From positions 77,421-141,420 of the forward strand of contig DATNFO010000067.1 in the NCBI GenBank assembly GCA_035606355.1: a stretch of 64,000 nucleotides of DNA, given 5' to 3'. The position numbers and the translations under genes are program-made. This DNA comes from Sulfopaludibacter sp035606355. Its GTDB lineage: Bacteria > Acidobacteriota > Terriglobia > Bryobacterales > Bryobacteraceae. The notes beneath the pieces were generated by a model. It was not told the DNA's origin and did not search any database. It worked only from the letters and a program-made list of their open reading frames with translations. Of the stretch, positions 8,118-17,752 are shown piece after piece (positions within the stretch are counted from its first letter, which is position 1; every line of letters starts with the position of its first letter).

Positions 8118-10149
8118 ATGTCTTCACGCCTCATCATCGTCTGCGCCCTTTTCGCAATCGCAGCCGGTCTGCGGGCCCAGTCCGAAAATCTGCCGCCCGG
8201 AATGACGGACGTGATGCGCGACCTCGATCGCACGGCATCGGACGCCGTGAAGAACGCCGCCGACACCGGCTACACGCTCGCCGTGGTCACTCGCAATGGG
8301 CTCGCCTGGACCAAGAGCTACGGCTTTGCGGACGCCGGCCGGCAGACTCCCGCAACCCCCGATACGGAGTACCAAACCGGCACCGGCGCCTTCACCGCGG
8401 TCATGCTCCTGCAGTTGATGCGCGACGGCAAGGTCCATCTTTCCGATCCAGCGGAGAGATTCGTTCCCGAGCTCAAGACGATGCGCAGCCCGTACCCTGG
8501 CGCGTCTCCGGTCACGCTGATGCAGTTGGCGCTGCATACTTCCGGCTTTGACGGCGCAGCGGAGACAGCGCATGCGCAAAAGTCCGCTACCTGGGAGCAA
8601 AACCTGCTCGCCGCTCTGCCTCGTACGAAATACGCATTTGAGCCCGGAACGCACGCCGCGGTTTCGGACCTCGATAATGCGGTGCTGGCACTCGCGCTCA
8701 CCAGAGCCGCGGGTCAACCATACGGCGAATATGTGGCGCGGCACATTCTGTCTCCGTTGGCGATGTCGCAATCGCGCATATTAGTGGGCGGCGCGGGAGT
8801 CGCGCCAGCGATGCAGACAACCATTGGCGATCTGGCGCACTTCGCCTCATTCCTCATGTTGGGCGGTCCTGAAAGCGTCCTGTCCCGTAGCGAATTGGAA
8901 GAGAACTATCGCCGCGTGTGGACCGGCAACTCGGTGGCTGTCGTGAATCCGAGCGAATGGTTCGGCATCGGCTACGAAGGCGAGACCTGGACCAGCAATC
9001 ACTATTACTTCATTCCGTCCATCGACAATGCGCCGCCGGGTTTCGGCGCGACCTTCTGGTTCGAGCCGCGCCGTCACGCCGGGGTCATTCTGCTGCATCG
9101 CGGCAATGGCGGAGGGGCGCTCAACGGAATGATCCACACGTACGTGTACACGTTGAATGCCCAGAAGATCGACGCCGGACGGCAGGACCCCGCGCAGCCT
9201 CTTCCTTACACGAGCGAAGATGTTTCCTTCGAAACGGGCGCCGGCATCAGGGTCGCTCACCATTCCCGAAGGCAAGGGAGCATTCCCCGCTGTCGTGCTC
9301 ATTCCCAAGTCCGGGCCAGTGGACCGCGACGAGCGCATGTACAATCACCGTCCATTTCTCGTGCTGGCCGATTATCTGACGCGCGCGGGAATCGCGGTTC
9401 TGCGAACGGATGCCCGGGGCGCCGGTAAATCGGGCGGCAAGTCCGCCGGCCTCGAACTAGAGGATTATGCCGGCGATTCCGCAGCCGCACTCGCGTATCT
9501 GAGAACACGCTCCGAAGTGAATGGTAGCCGCGTCGGCCTTATTGCGCACGGCGATGGCGGCTTGGCCGCAGCGGTGATTGCCGCGCGCGATCTCGCTGTC
9601 GCATTCGCCGTCATGCTGGGGGCGCCCGCCGTTCCCGCCGCGGAGAACGTTGTGGAATCGGGTTGGCTCAGTGCCGTAGCCAACGGCGCGCTCCGTGCAC
9701 AGGCGGACGAGCAGGCCTCAATGATGCGCGGCGTCATGTCCGCGGTCACGCAGGAAAACGATCCGGCTGCTTTGACAGCGAGGTTGCGCGATATGCTGGC
9801 GGGCAAGCTTCCCGAAGCGCAAATTGCAGCTCAGTTGAGGCAGTGGACCTCGCTTGCATTCCTCCGGTCCATGAGCTACGACCCCGTGCCGCAACTGCGG
9901 AAGATCGCTTGTCCCGTGCTGGCGCTATATGCCGCCAAGGATCTCTCTGTTCCGGCCGGCCGGAACGTCCCGGCAATGCGCGCCGCTCTGTCCGCCAACA
10001 AAGCCGCCACTGTGGAGGAGGCGCCGGACGTGAATCTGCTCTTTCAAACCGCCGACACCGGAATCGGGCGGGAAGCCAACTGGGCGGAAGAGACTATGTC
10101 GCCCGCGGTGTTGCAGAGAATTGCCGGCTGGATCGCCCGCCAGCGTTGA
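8118..10149 (+). pseudogene. Serine beta-lactamase-like + alpha/beta hydrolase fusion, frameshifted and catalytically degenerate
   Basis: The first frame (from ATG 8118) gives a signal peptide and a class C beta-lactamase-like domain (residues about 30-370). After about 9245 homology continues in another frame (GSLTIPEGKGAFPAVVLIPK...) as an alpha/beta hydrolase to 10149, so one frameshift near 9237-9255 splits one gene. The first domain has TGTG where SxxK is expected (just before FTAVMLLQL) and V-S-D for YxN. The hydrolase has AHGDGG where G-H-S-x-G-G is expected, and the usual His segment (N-H-L-F-Q) reads VNLLFQ. Nucleophiles of both domains are thus missing. It is either a pseudoenzyme with a recent or technical frameshift, or a decaying gene. 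Confidence 0.75.
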
Positions 10150-10232
10150 CGGCGACTGTCGCTGTGCGTCACGAAGCACGACCTTTGTCCGTCGCCGGAT
10201 TCTCTCTCAGGCGGGCGGCGTATACTGGCGCT

Positions 10233-11123
10233 ATGCTGTGCCGTTTCTGCCTCATGCTCCTCCTGGCTGCGCCTCTCGCAGGCCAGCCGGCGCGGCCGCC
10301 AATCGTCGGTATTGCCCATTTCGCACTGAAGACCTCAGACCTCACCGCTGCCCGCGCGTTCTACGGCTGCGACCTCGGCTTTGCCGAGCTCTTCACCATG
10401 AATAATCGGCAGGACGGCGTGTTCTTTGCGCTATTCAAGGTGAATGACCACCAATACATTGAGGTCCGGCCCGAACTCAAGGATGCCGCTGAAGATCGCC
10501 GCTCCCACCTCGCCTTCGAAACTACCGACGCGCGGCAACTGCGTGCCTACCTCGCTTCTTAAGGCGTGTCCGTCCCAGCGGCACTCGAGCCTCTCCGCGA
10601 CGGAAATCTCGGCTTTCAAGTGAAAGATCCCGAGGGCCACGACATCGAATTCCAGCAGCTCCTTCCGGGCGGAATGCACGCCGCACGCTTCGGACAATCC
10701 ATGCCGGAAAGCCGCATCTCCGCGCGCATCATTCACGCAGGGCTGACGGTGACTGACCGCGCCGCGGCCGACCGCTTCTGGCGCGACATTCTCGGCTTCA
10801 CCGAAACATGGCACGGCGGGCGAACGGACGATGCCGTCGACTGGGTGGACATGCGCGTCCCCGAGGGGACCGATTGGCTCGAGTACATGTTGAACGTGCA
10901 CAATCCCTCGCCGCGAACTCTCGGAGTCATGCACCACTTCGGCTTAGGCGTGCCCAACGTCGAAGCGACGTACCAGAAGCTCGAAACGCGCGGCGTGAAG
11001 ATGCCCGAAAAACCGAAGATCGGCCGCGACGGCAAGTCGCAGCTCAATCTCTTTGATCCGGACCTCACTCGCGTGGAGCTGATGGAGCCGAAGCCGGTGC
11101 GGACGCCTGCTGCTCGCCGATGA
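10233..11123 (+). pseudogene. Secreted two-domain VOC (glyoxalase-like) protein with in-frame stop
   Basis: From ATG 10233 the frame encodes a signal peptide (MLCRFCLMLLLAAPLAG) and a first VOC domain (GIAHFALKTSDLTAARAFY... HLAFETTDARQLRAYLAS), then hits TAA at 10560-10562. The same frame resumes at once (GVSVPAALEPLRDG, then VKDPEGHDIEFQQL) and continues through a second VOC domain (IIHAGLTVTDRAAADRFW... LFDPDLTRVELMEP). The position usually carries Lys before Gly, so a single change of a Lys codon to TAA is likely. The part from GTG 10566 could still be translated as a one-domain protein. Confidence 0.78.
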
Positions 11124-11141
11124 AGATGGAATGAATCCCGC

Positions 11142-11663
11142 TCAACTCTTCAGAATCCGCAGCACCGAAATGATCGTCGTCCACGAGCGCGTTGTTACCG
11201 GAGCCCCGAATAGTTCGTCGAGTTGCCCCAAATAACCGATCGTCTTCATGTGACGCCGGTACACTCCAAAAACAAATGGCGGCTTTGCGCCAAAGACTCG
11301 CACAAACCAGTTCTCCCGCCCCGGAATCGCATACGGCAGCGGGACCTTGCACTGCCCCGGCTTCGAGAGAACACTGACGAAGCGGATTGTGTCCGGACTG
11401 ACCGGCTCGCGACCGAACGGAGCGTCCATTTCCAAGGCGAGAAGATCGCCGCCGTCGCAGACTGCAATCGCCGCTTCAAACGGCAGCTTCCGCCGCAGCT
11501 CGGCGATGAACTGAGAACGCCGGCCGGGCTTTCGAACGATCAGCGTGCCCGCGGCGCCGACGTTCACGACGTCATAAGCGCCCAGTTCTCCGGCCAGTAC
11601 ACTCGGGCGAAAGCTTCTGTGCCCGCCGACGTTGATGCCTCTCAAAAAGACAACCAGCGCCAT
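11142..11663 (-). CDS. DUF1697 family protein
   Basis: 173 residues beginning MALVVFLRGINVGGHRSFRP, the N-terminal signature of DUF1697, and continuing with VVNVGAAGTLIVRKPGRRSQ and a C-terminal half ending WTTIISVLRIL. The family is small, soluble and cytoplasmic, with no firmly assigned activity. It starts 1 bp after the stop of the ADOP permease on the same strand, so it can be co-transcribed with the PadR-ADOP pair upstream. No signal peptide or membrane segment is seen. Confidence 0.85.
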   Translation of the reverse strand: MALVVFLRGINVGGHRSFRPSVLAGELGAYDVVNVGAAGTLIVRKPGRRSQFIAELRRKLPFEAAIAVCDGGDLLALEMDAPFGREPVSPDTIRFVSVLSKPGQCKVPLPYAIPGRENWFVRVFGAKPPFVFGVYRRHMKTIGYLGQLDELFGAPVTTRSWTTIISVLRILKS

Positions 11664-11664
11664 G

Positions 11665-14307
11665 CTATTCGTACCGCAGAGCTTCCATGGGATCTACGCG
11701 AGCCGCGCGCCGCGATGGCACGTACGCGGCGAGCAGAGCAAGCATCAGCATCAAGGAGCCGCCCATTAGAATCGGCGTGCCGCTTTCTACCGGGACACCG
11801 GGGATCAAACTCGCGACGAAACGGTTGCCCCAGTATGCCATGCATGCGCCAATTGCGAGGCCGGCGGCGCTCATTCGGAATGCGTCACCTAGCAGCATCC
11901 ACGCAATGTCGCCGCGCGTTGCGCCGAGGGCCGCGCGAATTCCAATTTCATTCGTGCGCCGCGTTACCGAATATGCCAGCAGTCCGTAAAGTCCGAGTGC
12001 TGCCAGCAGCGCGCCGAGCCCGCTGAACAACCCCGAGAGAAGGGCGCTGAGGCGTTCGGGGACAAGGGCGCCATCCACCTGGGCGTCCATCGTCTTCACG
12101 TCTTCTACGCCCACGCCCTTCAACACTCCTCGAACCACGCGGCGCACATCGCCCGCAATTGCCTGCGGCGCGCCTGACGTGCTGAGCACAAACTGCGAGG
12201 AATTGCGCCGCAGTTGAAAGCTATTCAGATACACGAAGCGCAACGGCGGTTCGCGCAGGTCGCCGGACTTCGCGTCGCGAACCACGCCCACGATCTCGAA
12301 GGGCTGGCTGTCGCCATCGAAGACAATGTGTTTCCCGATCGGGTTGCTCTCGCCGAAAAAATAATGCGCCAGCGTTTGATTCACGATCGCCACGCGCGGC
12401 CGGTCTTGATCCTGCAAGCTGAAATCGCGCCCCATCAGCAGCGGAATTCCAAAGGTCGCGAAGTAGTGCGGCGCCACCCAGTTCTGCGAGAGAAAGCGGC
12501 GTTCGCCGGGTTTGGCCTGATACCCTTCCACCGTGGCCGGCCGCATCGCTCCCACCCCTGCCATCGGGAAGAATCCGCACATCGTGGCGGAGCGCACCCC
12601 CGGAATCGATTCGAAACTCCGCAGCAGTTCCTGGTAGCCGCGCGACAATCTCTCGCCATCATAGCCGCTGCCGGCCGTGTTCAGAGTCACCAGCAGAACG
12701 TGGTCGCGTTGAAAGCCCAGATCGAGATGCTCCAGTTGTGACAGGTGCCTGATCAACAGGCCGGCCGCGCTCAGGAGCGCAATCGAAAGCGCCACCTGCA
12801 TCACCACCAGACCATTGACGAAGCGCCGCCGTCCGCGTGGTTCGCCCGCGTTCGCCGATTCGCGCAGAAAAAACATGGGAGCCGAATGGAACGTCTGCCA
12901 CGCCGGCGCCATGCCGAACAGAACGCCGCAAAGAAGCGCGACGCCTGCCGTAAAGAGCAGCACCGTGGAATCAGGACGCGCCTGGAGTTCGACTCGCAGA
13001 CGCCCACTGCCCATGATCGCGGAAAGCACCTTCGTACCCCAATTCGCCAGCAGAATCCCGAGCACGGCGCCGGAAACCGACAGCACGACTGACTCGGTGA
13101 GTTCCTGCCGCAACAGGCGAAGCCGTCCGGCTCCCAGCGACACTCGGACCGCCATCTCGCGGCGGCGCGCCGCTCCGCGCGCCAGCAGGAGACCGGCGAT
13201 ATTCGCGCAGGCGATCAGCAGCAGCAGCGCCACCACCGCCATCAGCGCCAGGGCAGGCTTGCCGAACTGATCGCGCAATTGCGTAAGACCGGTCGCCGCC
13301 GGCTGCACTTCGATCTTCCAGTTGCGAACGGTGCGGTCGCCGCTCACTTTGAATTCCTCTTCCTGGGTCCACCGCCACAGCACGCTCATCTCTGCACGGG
13401 CCTGCCCGATGGAGACGCCCGGCTTCAAACGCGCCGCCAGCTTCAGCCAGTATTTTGCGGACGCAGCGTTGCGAGGTTGTACCGGAGTCAGCGGAAACCA
13501 GATGTCCTGTCTGTTCGCGGGCTCCAGTCCGGCGAACCCTTTCGGCGCGACTCCGATGATCGTCATGGACCGATCGGCATTCCCGATCTGCCTTCCAACC
13601 ACCGCCGGATCGGAGTGCAGCCTGCTTACCCAATACGACCAACTCACGACGGCGACGTTGGCCGGCGACCCCGGCATGCCGTCTTCCGGACGGATGAGAC
13701 GGCCCCGAACAGCATTCACGCCAAGCGTCGGGAAATAGTTGGTGGAGACGTATCCGCCGCGCACGGTCTCCGGCTCCAATCCTTCGCCGTGTATGGCGAA
13801 AGGAGTATCGGAGGCCGCGATCATCCCCGAGAACACATGATTGTTCTCGCTGTAGTATTGGAAGTTCCGCCAGTCGAAGGCGTTGAAATGGTCCTGCCCC
13901 GGCGCCTTGAAGAGGAGTTCCACCAGTTCGGTGGGATTGCGCACCGGCAGCGTGCGAAGCATCAGCGCATTGACCACGCTGAAGATCGTGGTGTTCGCGC
14001 CGACGCCGAGAGCCAGGGAGAGTACCGCGACGGCAGCGAACACCGGGCTGCGGCGCATTCCGCGCAGCGCGTAGCGAACGTCCTGCCAAAATGTGGCGAC
14101 CGCGTTCCATCTCCACATCGTCCGCGTGATCTCCTGGACGAGCGCGCTGTTGCCGAACTCCCGGTGGGCCGCCGCCGCGGCTGCCTGCGGATCTTCTCCT
14201 TGTTCAACGCGATCGCGCGTAGCCATCGCGAGGTGTGTTTGAATCTCCTCGTCCAACTCCAGGTGGCTGCGCTTACGCCGGAACAGGCGGTCCAGATGCA
14301 GGTTCAT
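11665..14307 (-). CDS. ADOP-type ABC permease (MacB/FtsX duplicated), PadR-linked, copy 1
   Basis: 880 residues. The first 75 or so form a soluble prefix (RRKRSHLELDEEIQTHLAMATRD...) typical of PadR-linked permeases. MacB periplasmic-core and FtsX units then occur twice (first membrane helix VFAAVAVLSLALGVGANTT; FtsX helices ALALMAVVALLLLIACANIA and GALLAALGLYGLLAYSV; ending RVDPMEALRYE). This matches the acidobacterial duplicated orphan permease group (TIGR03434): MacB-like exporters or mechanotransmission proteins encoded without an adjacent ATPase. No ATPase gene is adjacent here. The start overlaps the PadR stop by 4 bp, so expression is probably coupled to PadR. Confidence 0.92.
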   Translation of the reverse strand: MNLHLDRLFRRKRSHLELDEEIQTHLAMATRDRVEQGEDPQAAAAAAHREFGNSALVQEITRTMWRWNAVATFWQDVRYALRGMRRSPVFAAVAVLSLALGVGANTTIFSVVNALMLRTLPVRNPTELVELLFKAPGQDHFNAFDWRNFQYYSENNHVFSGMIAASDTPFAIHGEGLEPETVRGGYVSTNYFPTLGVNAVRGRLIRPEDGMPGSPANVAVVSWSYWVSRLHSDPAVVGRQIGNADRSMTIIGVAPKGFAGLEPANRQDIWFPLTPVQPRNAASAKYWLKLAARLKPGVSIGQARAEMSVLWRWTQEEEFKVSGDRTVRNWKIEVQPAATGLTQLRDQFGKPALALMAVVALLLLIACANIAGLLLARGAARRREMAVRVSLGAGRLRLLRQELTESVVLSVSGAVLGILLANWGTKVLSAIMGSGRLRVELQARPDSTVLLFTAGVALLCGVLFGMAPAWQTFHSAPMFFLRESANAGEPRGRRRFVNGLVVMQVALSIALLSAAGLLIRHLSQLEHLDLGFQRDHVLLVTLNTAGSGYDGERLSRGYQELLRSFESIPGVRSATMCGFFPMAGVGAMRPATVEGYQAKPGERRFLSQNWVAPHYFATFGIPLLMGRDFSLQDQDRPRVAIVNQTLAHYFFGESNPIGKHIVFDGDSQPFEIVGVVRDAKSGDLREPPLRFVYLNSFQLRRNSSQFVLSTSGAPQAIAGDVRRVVRGVLKGVGVEDVKTMDAQVDGALVPERLSALLSGLFSGLGALLAALGLYGLLAYSVTRRTNEIGIRAALGATRGDIAWMLLGDAFRMSAAGLAIGACMAYWGNRFVASLIPGVPVESGTPILMGGSLMLMLALLAAYVPSRRAARVDPMEALRYE

Positions 14308-14681
14308 GCGTCACCGCGTTCTTCGCCGGGATTCATCAGCCGGACAATCGCGGCGGCAAATTGGGTCCACCGGCTATGCTCGCTGATGAGCTGTTTCCTG
14401 CCAGCACGGGTCAGACGATAATACCTGGCACGCTGCTTGTGCTCGGAAGACTTCCATTCGGATTTGATCCAGCCTCGCGTTTCGAGCCTGTGCAATGCCG
14501 GGTACAAAGACCCCGTTTCCGCGTGCAGAACTTCACCCGAACCGTAGCGGATGGCCTGAGCGATCCCATAGCCATGCTGCTCCCCGCTGCGCAGCGTCTG
14601 AAGAATCAGCATGTCGAGCGTGCCCTGGAGCAGTTCGATTCCGCTGCGATAGCCTTCCCGTTTCCGCATGGCTGTAGGCAT
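14304..14681 (-). CDS. PadR family transcriptional regulator
   Basis: 125 residues from ATG 14679-14681, chosen because GGGAG lies 4 nt upstream (a TTG at 14696 is an alternative). The winged-helix PadR pattern is clear: GIELLQGTLDMLILQTLRSG, HGYGIAQAI, EVLHAETGSLYPALHRLE, GWIKSEW, and RARYYRLTRAGRKQLISE. It probably represses itself and the downstream ADOP permease in response to a small molecule, as acidobacterial PadR (TIGR03433) proteins are thought to do. A perfect 13-bp dyad lies 15 bp upstream of this start. Confidence 0.93.
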   Translation of the reverse strand: MPTAMRKREGYRSGIELLQGTLDMLILQTLRSGEQHGYGIAQAIRYGSGEVLHAETGSLYPALHRLETRGWIKSEWKSSEHKQRARYYRLTRAGRKQLISEHSRWTQFAAAIVRLMNPGEERGDA

Positions 14682-14696
14682 TCTACTCCCGAACAA

Positions 14697-14709
14697 GTAG
14701 AGCGTCTAC
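14697..14709. promoter_or_regulatory. Dyad upstream of padR-ADOP, candidate PadR operator
   Basis: GTAGAgcgTCTAC is a perfect 5-3-5 inverted repeat just upstream of the PadR start, in the 44 bp between PadR and the AraC-DinB gene. Its place fits an autoregulatory operator. The sequence does not match the ATGT/ACAT PadR consensus from lactic bacteria, so the assignment is inferred from position. Confidence 0.4.
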
Positions 14710-14725
14710 AGCCTATCGGCCGGCT

Positions 14726-15646
14726 TCACGCCTTGACCAGGTTCTCGACGTACTCCATGGGACAGCCCACGCCTTCCACCTTCACACCAAGCCCTCGCAG
14801 TACGTCGATCGCCACCATCCGGCGGTACGCGTTAAACGTGATTACGTGCGCGAACATTCCGCCGAACGTAAAGGCCTCCGGCGGCTCGCACAGCGCATCC
14901 ACAAATGTATCCAGCCACGCGCCGCGATTGCGCACGTCCGTGAGCACGCTATTGAAGCCTGCGTCCGCTTTTTCCAGCCGCGCCAGCATGGCCGCAGGAG
15001 TGCGGTCCTCCGCCGGAGCGCGGTCCAGAAGGGGCGTGCTGCCGCCCGTAAGCGCGGCCGACCAGGCTTCTTTGGTTTGCACCATCCGGTCCAGAAGCTG
15101 CCGCAGGCTCTGGTCCGGACCGCTCCACGGAAATATCGGGATCTGGTTGTGCAAAGGCCGGTCCAACTGTGCGTCATCGAGCGTCTTCGCCAATTCCAGC
15201 AGTCGCCGCGTATGCCAGGACTCCTGTCCGGAAAAGATATCGAATAGGTCCATAAATGTGCCGTTTCCTTTCGTATCGCCGCTACCCGAGTGGCGATGAA
15301 TTCCGCTCGCGGCGTGGATCTGCGTGAACGTGGCGCCCATGCGGCGGTATAGGCTGGGAGAAACGCCGAACGCCTTGCGAAATGCCCGCGTGAACGCTTC
15401 CAGCGATCCGTAGCCGGCGTGCAGAGCGACGTCGGTCACGGAAAACTGAGTACGCGACAACTGCCACGCCGCGCGCTCGAGCAGCAACCGCCGGCGCATG
15501 CCCACCGGCGTCTCCTCGATCATCGCCCGGAACAAGCGATAGAACTGCGTCCGGCTCTTATACGCTTCCCGCGCCAGGCCGTTGCCGTTCCGCTCCTCGT
15601 CGAGCGAATCCTCAACTATCTGACGCAGCCGCTGCGCTTCGTCCAC
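14726..15646 (-). CDS. AraC-type HTH fused to DinB-like domain
   Basis: 306 residues from GTG 15644-15646. Residues 1-105 carry two helix-turn-helix units of the AraC type (SRTQFYRLFRAMIEETPVGM and FSVTDVALHAGYGSLEAFTR, then FRKAFGVSPSLYRR). From about residue 130 a four-helix DinB/YfiT-like domain follows (HTRRLLELAKTLDDAQLDRP ... GGMFAHVITFNAYRRMVAI). Some of the usual metal-binding His of DinB are missing in the last helix, where Phe and Tyr stand. The domain order means the DinB part may act as a ligand sensor for the DNA-binding half. The target is unknown. Confidence 0.85.
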   Translation of the reverse strand: MDEAQRLRQIVEDSLDEERNGNGLAREAYKSRTQFYRLFRAMIEETPVGMRRRLLLERAAWQLSRTQFSVTDVALHAGYGSLEAFTRAFRKAFGVSPSLYRRMGATFTQIHAASGIHRHSGSGDTKGNGTFMDLFDIFSGQESWHTRRLLELAKTLDDAQLDRPLHNQIPIFPWSGPDQSLRQLLDRMVQTKEAWSAALTGGSTPLLDRAPAEDRTPAAMLARLEKADAGFNSVLTDVRNRGAWLDTFVDALCEPPEAFTFGGMFAHVITFNAYRRMVAIDVLRGLGVKVEGVGCPMEYVENLVKA

Positions 15647-15719
15647 ATAAGGAAATTACCACCGACGGGCGCACGTCCGCCTGATCGCGAGTCCCAAAAT
15701 CGAGTGGGACAACTCCGGC

Positions 15720-16787
15720 CTATTGCTTCGGCTTCATGGAAACGGAGCCGATCAGCCGTGTCTCTTTGGTGACGCAGCTCATCTGCAGGTTGTATCCGTT
15801 CGGCGTGCGCGTGTGGAAACTTTTGTACGCGGTTTGATGGATGTCCCCTGTGTTGCCCGTGTCGATCTGCGCGCGCAGACCGCGCTTTTCCAGCGCTTCT
15901 TTCACGGCGTCCGGATCGAAGGGCTGAATGCCGAACGACATATGATCGATGCGGATATTGCGCGGACGCTGCGGCCTTCCGTTGGCCGGCGGCTTGCCAA
16001 AATTCGGATCGTTGGGGTTGCCGCCGCGGATGAGGGCGTCTCCCACGTCGCCCATCAGCACCTCTTCCTGGCTGCCTTCGTCATAGGTGCCCTTCCAGCC
16101 CAGCAGGTTGGTGTAGTAAGAGACGCTCGCTTTGTAGTTGGTCGCGCCGAAGGAAAAGTGGTCAAGCCATACGGAGCGCCAGTTCGTCGGCTCAAACGGC
16201 AGTTCCACGGCAAGCTTGGCTGTGGCCGGAGTCTTGCGCGCCTTCACCAGCCCCTTGCTGTTTCCGATCTGCACATCGAAGCCGTCCGGATCCTTAACAT
16301 GGAAGCTCTCGAATCCCTTGCCATCGTTGTCGGCTACGGGATTGAGATCGCGCTTGCGAAGCTCCGCCTCTACCGTCTTCGCGTTCCACGGCTCGATGGC
16401 GAAACCGAAGCCGTCCACCAGCACCGTGGTTTGTTCCGCGGGCGCAGCTTTGAAGATCGCCGACCCCCAATCGCCGATGTCGAGAATGGCCCGATTCCCG
16501 TCATCGCTTCGCAGCTTCCAGCCCATCAGGGCGATATAGAACGCCGCTTCCTTCCGATAGTCCGGCACCTGGAACGAGATTTGTTCGAGGCCGGCAGTCT
16601 TCCAGCCGGTCGGGGCGAAGAGCGGCTTGATGGGGCCGGTCGCCACTTCCTTGCTCATCGGGCAGCCCGGCGTGTTGTAGCCATTTTGGCAGCGCCCCTG
16701 TGCAAACACAGACGCGGCGAAAGGTTTGGCGGCAGCCGAGACGCCTAAGGCGCGCAGCAGATCGCGGCGGGATCGTAGATTCGACAT
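15720..16787 (-). CDS. Tat-exported two-domain VOC family protein
   Basis: 355 residues starting at ATG 16785-16787, which places the twin-arginine signal (SRRDLLRALGVSAAAKPFAA) at the N-terminus; a longer frame to 16817 is possible. Two vicinal-oxygen-chelate domains follow: TAGLEQISFQVPDYRKEAAF ... HVKDPDGFDVQIGN, and VWLDHFSFGATNYKASVSYY ... HTRTPNGYNLQMSC. VOC proteins include glyoxalases, ring-cleaving dioxygenases and antibiotic-binding proteins; nothing here picks one. A Cys-containing spacer (GRCQNGYNTPGCP) follows the signal, seen in other exported VOC proteins of this group as far as I recall. Confidence 0.87.
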   Translation of the reverse strand: MSNLRSRRDLLRALGVSAAAKPFAASVFAQGRCQNGYNTPGCPMSKEVATGPIKPLFAPTGWKTAGLEQISFQVPDYRKEAAFYIALMGWKLRSDDGNRAILDIGDWGSAIFKAAPAEQTTVLVDGFGFAIEPWNAKTVEAELRKRDLNPVADNDGKGFESFHVKDPDGFDVQIGNSKGLVKARKTPATAKLAVELPFEPTNWRSVWLDHFSFGATNYKASVSYYTNLLGWKGTYDEGSQEEVLMGDVGDALIRGGNPNDPNFGKPPANGRPQRPRNIRIDHMSFGIQPFDPDAVKEALEKRGLRAQIDTGNTGDIHQTAYKSFHTRTPNGYNLQMSCVTKETRLIGSVSMKPKQ

Positions 16788-16835
16788 TTGGAAGAAGATT
16801 ATATACCAGGCATGCAAGCAGCTAACGCGATTCGG

Positions 16836-17675
16836 TCAATTCGCCGTGGGCTTCTCCGCCGAATCTAAAACGAAGCGCGTGACGGGAATCTTCTCCGGTC
16901 TCACTTGCAAACCCAACTCATGAAGCGCGGAGGCGAGACTCGGACCGCCCTCCTCGTTCCACGACAGCGTGAAGTCGTAGTGGCCCGTGAGACCCGTTTT
17001 GTCGACTCCCGGGCCCAAACCGCCGGCAAACGCCACCAGGCGCGTCAGCTCATCCATGGAACACTTGCGAGCATTCACGTTGACGGCCCCACCCATCGGT
17101 TTCCCCAATTCCTCACCCTTAGGTCCAAGAAACGTCAGCTTCTCATCCGCGCTCGTGGACTCGCGTAGCTTCGGACCGTTTTTCGCCACCACTAATGCGA
17201 ACCCGGGCTCCAGTTTATCGGCCCAGTGAAACTTGATCTTGAATCGCGCGATGAGAAGATTTTGCAGCATCACGATCAGTTGCTGCCTCGTCGTGGTGGC
17301 CGGATTCTCGGCCTTCGCGTTTACGTCGAACCTCAGGTCGCCGCGCTGAATCCAGTCGTCGCCGGTGTCCAGCGACTGCATGTTTACCCCGAAAGCGATT
17401 CCAATGAGATGGCTCAAGCGTGCGTCGGTGATCACGCACCGGCCGAGTGGCGCGGTTGCGCCGCGCTTCTCTTCCTCCGGACTGAACTGAGAATCGATTC
17501 CGCGGCAGCCTCCGCGGACGCCATTAATTCCCGAGGTGGCGACCTTGATGGAAGCGACCTCAAACTTCAGCGGCTCGGGCGAGCCGTTCGACTGCGCTCT
17601 GGTTTCAGACGAAAGGAACAGCGCCGCAAAAAGAAGCGCCGAAAGGTGAACGGAACGCGATCGCAGGATGCCCAT
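16836..17675 (-). CDS. TIGR03435 family secreted protein, copy 4
   Basis: 279 residues from ATG 17673-17675 with GGAGG 6 nt upstream (an in-frame TTG sits two codons earlier). A signal peptide is followed by FEVASIKVATSGINGVRG, a Cys-containing insert (CRGIDSQ ... GRCVITD), LLIARFKIKFHWADKLEPGF, VDKTGLTGHYDFTLSW, and LGLQVRPEKIPVTRFVLDSA. It is the most divergent stand-alone copy here, and the extra Cys pair could form a disulfide. It lies 48 bp upstream of the VOC gene on the same strand. Confidence 0.9.
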   Translation of the reverse strand: MGILRSRSVHLSALLFAALFLSSETRAQSNGSPEPLKFEVASIKVATSGINGVRGGCRGIDSQFSPEEEKRGATAPLGRCVITDARLSHLIGIAFGVNMQSLDTGDDWIQRGDLRFDVNAKAENPATTTRQQLIVMLQNLLIARFKIKFHWADKLEPGFALVVAKNGPKLRESTSADEKLTFLGPKGEELGKPMGGAVNVNARKCSMDELTRLVAFAGGLGPGVDKTGLTGHYDFTLSWNEEGGPSLASALHELGLQVRPEKIPVTRFVLDSAEKPTAN

Positions 17676-17752
17676 AATCAACCTCCGAGTGCACCCCCTC
17701 AGCGTACGCCACTAAGGAGCGCAGCGGCAATGCCGAAAGAGAAGCCGCAAGT

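Noticed and set aside
2171..10562. Two broken genes have TAA at a position expected to be Lys, hinting at stop-codon recoding
   Set aside because: Many intact genes in the window end in TAA with no homology beyond it (for example 3860 and 34260). Only two cases exist and each is explained by one base change.
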